A stretch of 57,767 nucleotides of DNA from Sporosarcina limicola (GTDB lineage: Bacteria; Bacillota; Bacilli; Bacillales_A; Planococcaceae), in assembly GCF_014873855.1 (NCBI RefSeq), contig NZ_JADBEL010000024.1, positions 1 to 57,767 of the forward strand, written 5' to 3'. Below the pieces are notes generated by a model. The model was given only the letters and a program-made list of their open reading frames with translations, searched no databases and was not told where the DNA came from. This document shows, in pieces, positions 1 to 8,083 of this stretch. How positions within the stretch are numbered: the first letter of the stretch is position 1; each line of letters begins with the position of its first letter. Position numbers and translations under genes: made by a program.

Positions 1-119
1 TGAAGTGGTAAGGGCTTTGTCACTCACTGGTACAATCTATGTCACTTGGTGGTAAAAAACATGTCACGAGTGGTACATTTCATTGGCTGTAATCAATTTA
101 TAAGTATTTGCAAATGACA
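1..119. mobile_element. Terminal part of an IS21-like insertion sequence
   Basis: Three spaced copies of a motif TGTCAC-N3-TGGTA occur at about 20-22 bp spacing (near positions 19, 41 and 63), followed by sequence ending in TGACA at 115-119. Multiple short subterminal repeats plus a TGT...ACA terminus are typical of IS21-family ends. The istA/istB genes would lie to the left, outside the window, so the family call rests on the repeat architecture alone. If correct, the element border lies at about 119, only some 60 bp from the retron terminator. Confidence 0.45.
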
Positions 120-179
120 CTTGAAGAATCATATGAATGAATTATCTAAAACTATAAAAATAGTAATTGCAAATTATTA

Positions 180-221
180 AAAACCCCCTAATTACTACTT
201 AAAAGTAACAAATAGGGGGTG
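180..221 (-). terminator. Rho-independent terminator of the retron operon
   Basis: ACCCCCTA at 183-190 pairs with TAGGGGGT at 213-220, with an inner TTACT/AGTAA helix. Read on the minus strand the stem is followed by a T-rich run (TTTTTAATAATTT). It lies about 30 bp beyond the reverse transcriptase stop codon and closes the minus-strand operon. Confidence 0.8.
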
Positions 222-249
222 ACTCGAAATACTTATTAACTTTGGATAT

Positions 250-1290
250 TCAACTCTTTTTTAGATCAGACAACAATTCTTTCAAGTAAATATAGTGCTC
301 TCTTGTTTCCAAATCGTTCGGGTTTACATTCACAATAAAATTTGCCGTCCCCAAAAGATGATATACATATTCAATCTTTTTTTCTTCTTCGACATAATCA
401 AGATGAGAGTCCAACCCATACTTTTTAATAAAAAACATTTTCGTTCTAAACTCTCTGCGATATTTTCTAGAAGCCTGCATCTTTTCGTTTACGACTATTC
501 CAGTCACTTCTTGTTGTTGAGACTGTAGACGTACCCTAGTTTTTTTCTCGTTTATTACAAACCCCTCGGATTCAAATACGTTCTTTACAAAGTTTATGAG
601 AGCACCCTCGTTAAAATCTCCAGAAAAAGTAAGGTCATCAGCATACCTTGTATATCTTATTCCTCGTTTTTTGGCATAGCCACCTATCCTATTATCAAGC
701 CGTTTAGTAATTAAATTAGATAACATAGGGCTTGTAGGGCTACCTTGTGGTAAACGCCCCTCTAGAACACATAGATTTGCAAGCATCACGCTAACTTGCT
801 TAGAATACCCTAAATTTCTGAAAAACGAATAGACCATATCATAGCTAATTGAACCAAAATAATTTTCAATATCAATACTTAATACTTTTTTTTGTTTTTT
901 ATGAAATCTTGCATTATCCTTTATTGAATAACCTTTCCTAAATCCTTTTGAATATGGACTTGGCTCCAATATATTTAAAATTTCTTCTAATATCCAACGT
1001 TGAATATTTTTCAAATTAGGCAAAGGCTCATGTATTTTTCTAAATTCATTCTTATTTTTTTTAGGTATTTTAAATTCCCTGTAAAATGGTTCCTGCGAGT
1101 TGGATACTTTTATCAAATAGATCTCTTGGTAGCCGATTAATAACGACAAATGTTTTTGATCATAAATTATAGGCAACTTTTGATCAAACAGAATTTTTGA
1201 GTATTCCAGACAACGATTTATATAATTTTCTTTATAACCCTTTGTTTTTGCAGAAGAATAAAAATTATCTCGATATACTTCCCAATTCAT
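250..1290 (-). CDS. Retron reverse transcriptase
   Basis: RNA-directed DNA polymerase that would make msDNA from the RNA encoded directly upstream. Visible motifs, numbered from the longer 353-residue frame: the retron-specific NAxxH motif (NARFH, 133-137), the RT domain with SIDIENYF (145-152), LPQGSPTSP (187-195), the catalytic YADD box (223-226) and the retron VTG motif (259-261). The size of about 346 residues suits a bare retron RT without a fused effector. The frame can begin at a TTG at 1311, but AAAGGTGAG seven bases ahead of the ATG at 1290 makes that ATG the likely start. It is the last gene of the operon PRTase - winged helix - ncRNA - RT and is followed by a terminator. NAxxH and VTG together separate it from group II intron, DGR and Abi RTs. 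Confidence 0.95.
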   Translation of the reverse strand: MNWEVYRDNFYSSAKTKGYKENYINRCLEYSKILFDQKLPIIYDQKHLSLLIGYQEIYLIKVSNSQEPFYREFKIPKKNKNEFRKIHEPLPNLKNIQRWILEEILNILEPSPYSKGFRKGYSIKDNARFHKKQKKVLSIDIENYFGSISYDMVYSFFRNLGYSKQVSVMLANLCVLEGRLPQGSPTSPMLSNLITKRLDNRIGGYAKKRGIRYTRYADDLTFSGDFNEGALINFVKNVFESEGFVINEKKTRVRLQSQQQEVTGIVVNEKMQASRKYRREFRTKMFFIKKYGLDSHLDYVEEEKKIEYVYHLLGTANFIVNVNPNDLETREHYIYLKELLSDLKKS

Positions 1291-1316
1291 AATCAAACTC
1301 ACCTTTATCAACTTAG

Positions 1317-1563
1317 TTAGTTCTAATTACCAATTCAATATTATTATCTGTCCATGTTCTTGTCATTAAAGCTGCTCTTGGTTTATTGCTTTAATGACAA
1401 GAACATGCCACGAAGGCGCCAGCCGTAGTGTGTTAATAGCTTTGGATGAGAGCCTCCAGGCGAACAGACGAAGCTATTAACACCAGGCTTGTAAGTAAGG
1501 TTCTTCTTCGCTTGGCGACTCGCCAAACGCGTGGTTAAACCACTTTAAGTCTAATTGAACTAA
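1317..1563 (-). ncRNA. Retron msr-msd RNA
   Basis: The 249-bp gap between the winged-helix gene and the RT is full of structure. The ends pair as a1/a2: a1 on the minus strand is TTAGTTCAATTA (1552-1563) and a2 is TAATTAGAACTAA (1317-1329), 12 pairs with one bulged A. Inside, in minus-strand order: hairpin GTGG/CCAC (1531-1543), hairpin CGTTTGGCG/CGCCAAGCG (1509-1529), a 13-bp perfect stem GTGTTAATAGCTT with arms at 1430-1442 and 1471-1483, and a 20-bp perfect stem with arms at 1353-1372 and 1388-1407 around a 15-nt loop. Two short 5' hairpins followed by long hairpins match an msr followed by an msd. The branching G cannot be fixed by eye; the G of TTAGAC just after a1 is a candidate. The exact msd start is inference. 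Confidence 0.85.
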
Positions 1564-1880
1564 TCTAAGTCTTTAATCTTTTTAGGGAAGTATATATCAT
1601 ACCTTGAAAAAACTTCTTTTAATACATATTCTTTTTGAGGACTTATTATCATTTCTGTATTCTTTCGCTTTAATTCTCTATTATATAATAACAAAACATC
1701 TTGTCCACTACTAGTTAAAACAAAACCATTTTCTTCTGTATGTTGTACGTACCCTTTTTCTATAACTTCAGAAACGTATTTCGCTATTTGAGAATATTGA
1801 TAACCATGCTTGTGTAAACTTTCCAAATTTCCGTTGTTTCCAATTATTTTCAAAAGTAAAATATAATCATCTTTTTCCAT
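1560..1880 (-). CDS. Winged-helix accessory protein of the retron
   Basis: Small protein of 106 residues (114 if the upstream TTG at 1904 is used). The sequence reads as a winged helix: helices around DDYILLLKIIGNNG and YSQIAKYVSEVIEKG, then a wing VQHTEENGFVLTSSGQDVL. Known type III retrons pair the RT with a winged-helix protein and a phosphoribosyltransferase-like protein, and the gene order here fits. The ATG at 1880 lies one base past the PRTase stop (TAAAATG), which suggests translational coupling. The TTG start at 1904 would overlap the upstream gene by 23 bp. Its stop codon TAG lies inside the a1 arm of the retron RNA. The role in toxicity, or in sensing of the msDNA, is inferred from the family. 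Confidence 0.8.
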   Translation of the reverse strand: MEKDDYILLLKIIGNNGNLESLHKHGYQYSQIAKYVSEVIEKGYVQHTEENGFVLTSSGQDVLLLYNRELKRKNTEMIISPQKEYVLKEVFSRYDIYFPKKIKDLD

Positions 1881-1881
1881 T

Positions 1882-2745
1882 TTAGTTTCTTGGGAATGGT
1901 GCAACCCTAGCCCCTTTCTCCTTCCAAAATAAAGGAAATGTGTTATTGGGTGTTCTTATTAGAGTTATAAGTGCTTCTGATTTATTATAGCCTAACCTCT
2001 CATTTTTATGCGCTTTAATCTTCGTTTCAATAGAATCCATAATTTCCAGTTTGTAATCCAACTCTTCTTTTGTTGAACAATAATCAGTGATTCCTTTATT
2101 AAAAACAACTGACGAGTAATGATAAATCCCTTTTTCAGACAACAATTGAATTCCTTGTTCTAAAGATGCAATTGAAATTACAACAATTTTTTCCTTGATC
2201 ACATTTTTTTCATCAATTAAATAATCAATTGCCGAGCAAGCCGTTTCTCCTGTACCAATAAAATCATCTACTACGATTAAAATATTTCCTTCTTTATTAA
2301 TTTGATTGTAATCAATATTCAAATCATCCGTGTAATAAAGTTTTTTATTTCCGATATGATTTATATATCTTATACTACCTTTGAATAAGTAATGGACCAT
2401 AGTGGAACTTTTTGATTTACCAAAATCCTCTGGAGAAATTAAAGGTGCAATATGTATTCTTGTTATTTTTGTCATATCAATAGAGCCCTCTGATATAAAT
2501 TTGGCAATTGCCTTTTTAATATGTGTCATATAATCATCGAAATCAATTTTGGTAAATCTTTCTGTAAGTTCTAGTGTCAAATTTTGTTCTTCAAGTGATA
2601 ACTCAGACAATAAACTGCTAAATCTATTAAAAAGACTCATTTCATTTGAATCATCATCTTCAATTTCCCAATCCTTCTTGTTAAATATTTCACGTAGTTT
2701 TAAAAATGTTTCTAGTTTAAGTTCTTTCTTTAATTTCCTATTCAT
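1882..2745 (-). CDS. Phosphoribosyltransferase-like retron effector
   Basis: Protein of 287 residues with a PRPP-loop signature VVDDFIGTGET at residues 158-168, preceded by strands typical of a type I phosphoribosyltransferase fold and followed by a helix CSAIDYLIDE. The N-terminal 90 residues are charged and helical with no recognised domain. As first gene of the retron operon it is the probable effector of a type III retron, a class defined by PRTase-like and winged-helix partners. In such systems the RT-msDNA complex is thought to hold the effector in check until a phage disturbs it. That mechanism, and whether the enzyme transfers a ribose phosphate or cleaves a nucleotide, is inference. 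The upstream RBS is weak (GAAAG). Confidence 0.82.
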   Translation of the reverse strand: MNRKLKKELKLETFLKLREIFNKKDWEIEDDDSNEMSLFNRFSSLLSELSLEEQNLTLELTERFTKIDFDDYMTHIKKAIAKFISEGSIDMTKITRIHIAPLISPEDFGKSKSSTMVHYLFKGSIRYINHIGNKKLYYTDDLNIDYNQINKEGNILIVVDDFIGTGETACSAIDYLIDEKNVIKEKIVVISIASLEQGIQLLSEKGIYHYSSVVFNKGITDYCSTKEELDYKLEIMDSIETKIKAHKNERLGYNKSEALITLIRTPNNTFPLFWKEKGARVAPFPRN

Positions 2746-2964
2746 ATATACTTTCTATGCTCGCTTCTTCTATATTTTTTGTAACTTTTCATATGAATTC
2801 TTTATTGTTTTGAACCTATATTAAAGAGTAATGCCTGAAAGTATATTCAATCTACTTTCTTTAGTATACTGTACTTTACTTAATATTTCATTTTTAAAAT
2901 TAATTTCTTCAGTGGTTACATTCACTTCATAGTAAACGGAATTACTTTTTATAGGAGGCACAAT

Positions 2965-5124
2965 ATGCTTAATTTAATTATCACCGAAAAGCCTTCTGTC
3001 GCGAAAAATATTGCAGATGCTTTAAATATCAAAAACAGAAAAGATGGCTACTTTGAAGGAAATGGATATATCATTACTTGGGCGTTTGGACATTTACTTC
3101 AGCTCTACGATGCAAAGGATTACGATGAAAAAATGGCGAGATGGAACCTAGAGAACTTCCCTTTCATTCCAACTAACTTTCGATATAAGGTTAAGGGTGA
3201 TCCACGAAATCGAGGAAAAGAAGATTCCGGTGCTAAAAAGCAGCTGAAGATTATTTATAGCTTAATGAAACGAAATGATGTAGATATGATTATTTCAGCC
3301 TGTGATTTTGATAGAGAAGGTCAAATTATTGGTGATACGATTATTTACAATCTCAAGACACAGAAGAAAGTGTATCGACTTCTACAAAATGAATGGACAC
3401 CCGAAGAAGTATTAAAGGGGCTTCAAAACATAAAGCCTAATATTGAAATGAGACCCCTTCTGGATGCTGGTATTAGCCGGCAATGGGCTGATTGGGTAAT
3501 TGGCATCAACTTAACATCAGTGGCAACATTGCAGTATCAGAAAGGCTCGGGACAAGCCCTAAATATTGGACGGGTATTAATGCCGACCTTAAAAGTTATT
3601 TATGATCGAGATAAGGAAATAGAGAATTTTGTGCCAAAGGATTTCTTTAAACTTGAAGCCACATTTAAAACTAAAGATGAAAAAGAATACAACGGAACAT
3701 ATTTTGAAAATGATATAGATAAGTTCGGATCTAAGGAAATACTTGAACGAATTGAACAAGCGCTGTCAAATCAATCTGCATCTATCAACGACAAACAAGT
3801 TGAACGAAAAAGAGAGTATCCTCCGTACTTGTTTAATCTTTCAAATTTACAAGGTTATATTACAAGCAAATACAAAGGATGGACATCTGATAAAGTTTTA
3901 AAGGTAGCACAATCGCTTTATGAAAAGAAATACATTACGTATCCAAGAACGGCCAGCGTTGTATTAGAGGAAAGTCTGGTAGAAAAATCTGCTAAGGTAC
4001 TGGAAAAATTGAAAAAAGATTTATCCTACGAGAAGGAAATTAAGTTTGCCAAGTTAAAACGTGTTTTCGACAATACAAAAGTCGAAAGCCACAGCGCCAT
4101 CATACCAACATATTTAATTCCAAAGAGCTTAACAAGTGATGAGCAAATGGTTTATGCCGCAATAAAAAATCGTTTCATCATGCAATTCATGCCCATTGCA
4201 GAACATGAAGAGACAAAAATAATCACTAAAATTAATAGTCATGAGATAAAAGGTCATTTCGTCTCTAAGGGACGCGTACAGTTAGTCGAAGGCTGGAAAA
4301 AAGTCGAGAAGATTGACTCAAAGGACATACTCCTACCACTTGTTAATATTAATGACATTGTAAGTATTCTAAATCACGATCTAACTTCACATGTTACAAA
4401 GCCACCTAAATACCATACTGAAAAAACATTACTGAGAGTGATGGAAACATGCGGAAAAGGTTATAAGGATGAAGACAGTGAAGAAATGATGGCTGCCATT
4501 TTAAGTGGTTATAGCATTGGTACACCTGCGACAAGAGCTGAGACAATTAAAAAACTAAAAGATGTCGGCTATATTACAGGGCAAAGTAAAAGTTTAATGT
4601 GCACGGAACTTGGATATAAACTCGTAGAAACCTTTCCAATTAAAGAGTTGTTTGATTTGGAGTTTACTGGGCGGTTGGAAAAAACATTATCTGATATAGA
4701 AAAACAGAAAGTTTCTAGGGAAGATTTTCTTAACTTGATTTATGAATTTACGACTAATGCTGTCGGTAGAATAAAAAATGAAAAAAGTACAATTATTAAT
4801 GAGATTCAACAAAAAGAAAAGAAGCATGAAGTATTGGGTAAGTGTCCCCTTTGTGGTCACGGAGTAATTGAAGGGACTAAAGGATATGGTTGCAGTAACT
4901 GGAGAAGTGGCTGTAAATATGTTATTTGGAAGAATGATAAATTTTTAGCGACTATGAAGAAAAAACCAACTAAAACAATGGTGAAAATACTTTTGAAGAA
5001 TGGCGTAGTAACAGTTAAAGGATTAACTAGTAAAAAGGGGAATAGGTTTGATGCTAATATGAGGTATGAAAAAAATCAGGATAACGAATATTTCAGTTGG
5101 AAGATGGAATTCAATAAAGAGTGA
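2965..5124 (+). CDS. topB: DNA topoisomerase III carried by the mobile element
   Basis: Type IA topoisomerase of 719 residues, able to relax and decatenate DNA through a transient 5'-phosphotyrosine. The Toprim domain starts at MLNLIITEKPSVAKNIADAL and contains the metal-binding DFDREGQ near residue 115. The active-site tyrosine lies in KKYITYPRTAS near residue 325. The C-terminus has a four-cysteine zinc motif (CPLCGHG...GCSNWRSGC). RBS AGGAGG lies about six bases before the ATG. The gene is complete and clearly diverged from the broken topB at 16758-18308. Where that copy reads VQSPT, this one reads GRVLMPT. It lies inside the element and may replace the host gene which the element destroys. 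Plasmids and ICEs also carry topB genes, so a role in element replication or transfer is the alternative. Confidence 0.95.
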   Translation: MLNLIITEKPSVAKNIADALNIKNRKDGYFEGNGYIITWAFGHLLQLYDAKDYDEKMARWNLENFPFIPTNFRYKVKGDPRNRGKEDSGAKKQLKIIYSLMKRNDVDMIISACDFDREGQIIGDTIIYNLKTQKKVYRLLQNEWTPEEVLKGLQNIKPNIEMRPLLDAGISRQWADWVIGINLTSVATLQYQKGSGQALNIGRVLMPTLKVIYDRDKEIENFVPKDFFKLEATFKTKDEKEYNGTYFENDIDKFGSKEILERIEQALSNQSASINDKQVERKREYPPYLFNLSNLQGYITSKYKGWTSDKVLKVAQSLYEKKYITYPRTASVVLEESLVEKSAKVLEKLKKDLSYEKEIKFAKLKRVFDNTKVESHSAIIPTYLIPKSLTSDEQMVYAAIKNRFIMQFMPIAEHEETKIITKINSHEIKGHFVSKGRVQLVEGWKKVEKIDSKDILLPLVNINDIVSILNHDLTSHVTKPPKYHTEKTLLRVMETCGKGYKDEDSEEMMAAILSGYSIGTPATRAETIKKLKDVGYITGQSKSLMCTELGYKLVETFPIKELFDLEFTGRLEKTLSDIEKQKVSREDFLNLIYEFTTNAVGRIKNEKSTIINEIQQKEKKHEVLGKCPLCGHGVIEGTKGYGCSNWRSGCKYVIWKNDKFLATMKKKPTKTMVKILLKNGVVTVKGLTSKKGNRFDANMRYEKNQDNEYFSWKMEFNKE

Positions 5125-5960
5125 TTACAAATAACGTCAACTATTTAATGTGTCCAAAAGTCCAACTTTTAACACAGGGGATATGGGATTAGCAGTATTC
5201 ATTCTAGACTCGCCTTTTCTATTCAACATATAATATGATGAATTCAAGTTAGATTACAATAAGTATAATTATAAACAAATGAGAGGTGCTTTTTGTGAGT
5301 GCGGTAGTTTCTAAATAAGACAAAATTTAATAAAATAGATTCAACAGCAAATAGGGATTATGTATGTAACGCCCATTTATTTTTTGTGGATTTATTTCGA
5401 AACCTATGAAGATACCCACTCTACTTTATAAAGCGCGTGATGATAATCGGATAAATCCATTTTATTGTAACTGGAACGCCATCGTAAAAACGATTTGAAC
5501 AAGTTTCGAATATGAGAAGAAAAGCGAATTAAGTATAAAAGTAACAGATTTTTCTGACTGATAAAGTTGTCTGGATACACCACTGAAAGTATATTTGAAT
5601 TGTCATCATGGATGAATGAAAGAGTCCGAAACTCCTTTATATCAAGGGGCTTCGGACTCTTTTTACTTAGACTAACATCATGGTTTCACCATCCCCAGTA
5701 TAAAAACTTCAAAAGTTTAAATGATAGAAATAATTGTGAACGAAATCCCTGTGATAGCTAATAACTTGATTAATATTCGCGCATATTTCAATCAGATATC
5801 ACCAAAAAAGATTGCCATGTAATTTTTGAACTTGATCCTTTTGTTGGTTTGGAATAAAGTTTGATCAAAATCTAAAAATGCGGGCAGCATCATCCCCAGT
5901 TTTTATAAAAAAGTTTAATCGTATAAACCAACGCGTTTTGAACAAGGTTGAACTGTCCCC
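5125..5960. other. Gene-poor stretch with relics and a terminator hairpin
   Basis: No convincing gene in about 830 bp. A weak hairpin (TGTGT...ACACA, 5149-5175) follows topB. At 5296 an RBS-preceded GTG starts a seven-codon frame (MSAVVSK) that stops at once, possibly the beheaded start of a lost gene. A strong hairpin with arms AAAGAGTCCGAA (5619-5630) and TTCGGACTCTTT (5651-5662) plus T-run looks like a terminator. Imperfect direct repeats beginning CATCCCCAGT occur at 5690-5722 and 5891-5920. The stretch reads as decayed sequence between cargo modules. Confidence 0.5.
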
Positions 5961-5989
5961 TTGACACCGAACATCAATCGGACTACAAT
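5961..5989 (+). promoter_or_regulatory. Sigma-A type promoter for the gene at 6038
   Basis: TTGACA at 5961-5966 and TACAAT at 5984-5989 are separated by exactly 17 bases and lie about 50 bp ahead of the start codon. The -35 box is perfect and the -10 differs at one position. Confidence 0.75.
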
Positions 5990-6037
5990 CAGACTTAAGA
6001 TGTATGATTAGACTCGAATTAGAGGAGATGATTGAAG

Positions 6038-6697
6038 ATGACAGTAGATGAAATAATGGAGCTAACCAATCAAAAAAGAGGGACAATTGATCAATTTAGG
6101 ATGGAGATCCAAAAGTACGGATTAATAGAAAAACATCAAGCTTTGGATCTTAGAGCTGTCACAACGTTCAGGAAAGCAGTTGAATATAGGGAAGCGGAAC
6201 AAAACACTTGGAGCGACTCTATACAACGTGCTATACAAGAGGAGTATGGCGAAGAGATGAAGTTACCATTTATCTGGACGAAAGAAATTATTTTGAAAAA
6301 TTTATTATGGCAGATAGAAAATAAAAAAGTTGATGTAGTACGAGTTGATAATCGAGTGAGTGCTATTGGAGCTCATAACGAGGATTTCCACATTGTGTAT
6401 GAAGTCATGATAAGTAATTTCCGAGAAATGGGTAAAACTATAGCTGCCTACAATAATAGTAGTGGCACAGATGGTAACCCTGTAACAACATTCGTTTGTA
6501 AAGGTAAAGATTATATATATTATTTAATTGGAAAGTATAATACTATTACAAAAAGCGAAGATATTCATGTGTTTTATAATGATGGAATCGAGTTTAATAT
6601 AATGAAATGTGAGCATATCTGTGGCGGAAATAGCGACAAAGGGAATTTAGATGTATTGTGGCAGAAATGCTCTACTGTTGCTCCAATGTACAGTTAA
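6038..6697 (+). CDS. Unknown protein with possible N-terminal HTH
   Basis: Protein of 219 residues without a family I can name. The first 60 residues (MTVDEIMELTNQKRGTIDQF...) look like a helix-turn-helix followed by a charged helix, reminiscent of the N-terminus of plasmid or phage DUF3967/MerR-like proteins. The C-terminal half (residues about 100-215) is mixed alpha/beta with an odd cysteine-containing end (KCEHICGGNSDKG). RBS AGAGGAGA ends nine bases before the ATG at 6038; an in-frame TTG at 6032 is less likely. The gene has its own strong promoter and terminator and so forms a monocistronic cargo unit. Function unknown; a regulator or defence/anti-defence cargo gene is possible. Confidence 0.7.
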   Translation: MTVDEIMELTNQKRGTIDQFRMEIQKYGLIEKHQALDLRAVTTFRKAVEYREAEQNTWSDSIQRAIQEEYGEEMKLPFIWTKEIILKNLLWQIENKKVDVVRVDNRVSAIGAHNEDFHIVYEVMISNFREMGKTIAAYNNSSGTDGNPVTTFVCKGKDYIYYLIGKYNTITKSEDIHVFYNDGIEFNIMKCEHICGGNSDKGNLDVLWQKCSTVAPMYS

Positions 6698-6716
6698 AGA
6701 GAAATGGGATGGCAAT

Positions 6717-6750
6717 AAGCCGCTGAGACAATCTCAGCGGCTTTCTTTTT
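6717..6750 (+). terminator. Rho-independent terminator
   Basis: AAGCCGCTGAGA (6717-6728) and its complement TCTCAGCGGCTT (6732-6743) form a GC-rich stem with a 3-nt loop, followed by TTCTTTTT. It closes the gene ending at 6697. Confidence 0.9.
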
Positions 6751-6754
6751 AAAA

Positions 6755-6853
6755 TTAACTTGAAATTGCAATTGATTCAATTTTTCCAGCGTGAATAGTG
6801 TATTGTAGATCTGCTACATTATTTATGAATGTTTGATCATGAGATACAAATAC
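6755..6853 (-). pseudogene. C-terminal remnant of an ABC-F ATPase
   Basis: Read on the minus strand, 6853 to 6755 encodes FVFVSHDQTFINNVADLQYT followed by IHAGKIESIAISS and a stop. VSHDxxFINNVAD is the H-switch region and tail of the second ATPase domain of ABC-F proteins such as the Vga/Lsa/Msr ribosome-protection family. Only about 32 codons remain and the upstream part has been replaced by an unrelated ORF. It is too short to say which ABC-F class it came from. Confidence 0.6.
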
Positions 6854-6856
6854 AAA

Positions 6857-7939
6857 TTATTCCCTATCACTAAGCCAACCACTATATAAATCATTCAGTG
6901 AGGTCTCGGGGATACTTTCTATCTTTAAAAACGAATTAATTATTGTAAATAGCTTTTTGTTTAAAGCTAAAATATATCTAAAATCAATGTATGTTTCTAT
7001 TTCAAGAAAATAATCATAGAAGTTTTTGTTATCATCATAGTGAATAGTATTTCTTAATTCAGCAACAGATTCAAAATTATCCTTTTTATATTCATACAAC
7101 AAATTCGAAAATTGATCATTGCTATGTCTATCCAATTCTGTAAATTGAGCAGGATAAAAATCATTTAAATTCTCAACAGCGTCCATGATGCTGTCAATTT
7201 TTATTAGCGTATAGCGATAAAGAAAATATTCATCTAATTCATCAGGGTTATCCACTCTTAAATAGTAATCTTCATACCCCCATTTGATAGTAGCTGCTTC
7301 TTGTAATATTAATATTAATCTATACTTAAACACATTATCCGAAACTTCTCCATCGAATATTTTTGAATGATTAATATCCTTACAAATTGCGTTGCCTTGT
7401 TCTGACAAAGAATACTCTGAGCGTACTTTTAATGATGGAAGAACCTCTTGAAAGCTACTTTCAATAGCTTCAATCAGCGCTTGAAGAATTGTGCCTATCT
7501 GAACAGAGAGATTATAAATTTCTGGTTTTCCCTAGTCGTTAGTTTCCTTCAAATATTGTAATCTACGAATCAAATACTCAACGTATATTGTGCTTCCCAT
7601 CATATCGCCATCTTTTAAATAGAACCCTACATTATCTGTGTATGATTTATAATTATCCACGTGTATCCCAATTATTTCTTCGAATATTTTATCATTTGCA
7701 CCATTACGATACAGTTTAATACCGTTTCTTATTTCTTTTATTTCTATTGGAAGGATCTCAATGTCTTTAATTATAGTTTTATAGATTTCAAAAATCACTA
7801 GGCAACTATCCCTTAAAACTGAATAAGAGATTATTTCATTAAAAAACGGTTCTTTTTGAACTCTTAGAAGAAACCTTTTCAAAGATAACATATCATAATA
7901 GGCCGATGTAATCTTTGAGTCCATGTTATTAACAGCCAT
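6857..7939 (-). pseudogene. Unknown ORF split by an in-frame amber codon
   Basis: Two ORFs lie in the same frame: residues 1-135 (7939-7535) and a downstream part to 6857, separated by one TAG at 7532-7534. After the TAG the frame is open without a break (GKPEIYNLSVQIGTILQALI...) for about 224 codons, so the whole would encode about 360 residues. The 183-residue piece usually taken as a gene would need a TTG start at 7408 with no RBS. The predicted protein is acidic, helical and soluble, with repeated aromatic and asparagine-rich stretches. I recognise no domain. The simplest reading is a gene recently broken by a nonsense mutation; two separate proteins are the alternative. Confidence 0.6.
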
Positions 7940-8083
7940 TAATGATCATTCTCCATTTCATTAATTTATATGATTTCAACTTTAATGGATAGCACCAGTG
8001 CCGTCTGTTACTATATTCTGATGGAGTATATCCTCTACTATCAGAAATGAAAATAATGTATGAACAACCACATTTAATGCTTA

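Noticed and set aside
250..1311. Group II intron maturase or DGR reverse transcriptase
   Set aside because: There is no maturase or endonuclease domain, no intron ends and no variable repeat; NAxxH, VTG and an adjacent msr-msd RNA fit a retron.
5567..5761. Open frame of 64 codons on the plus strand
   Set aside because: It runs straight through a terminator hairpin (5619-5664), has no RBS and no protein-like composition.
6857..7408. Separate 183-residue gene
   Set aside because: Its TTG start has no RBS and the same frame is open upstream to the TAG at 7532, so I treat it as the second half of one interrupted ORF.
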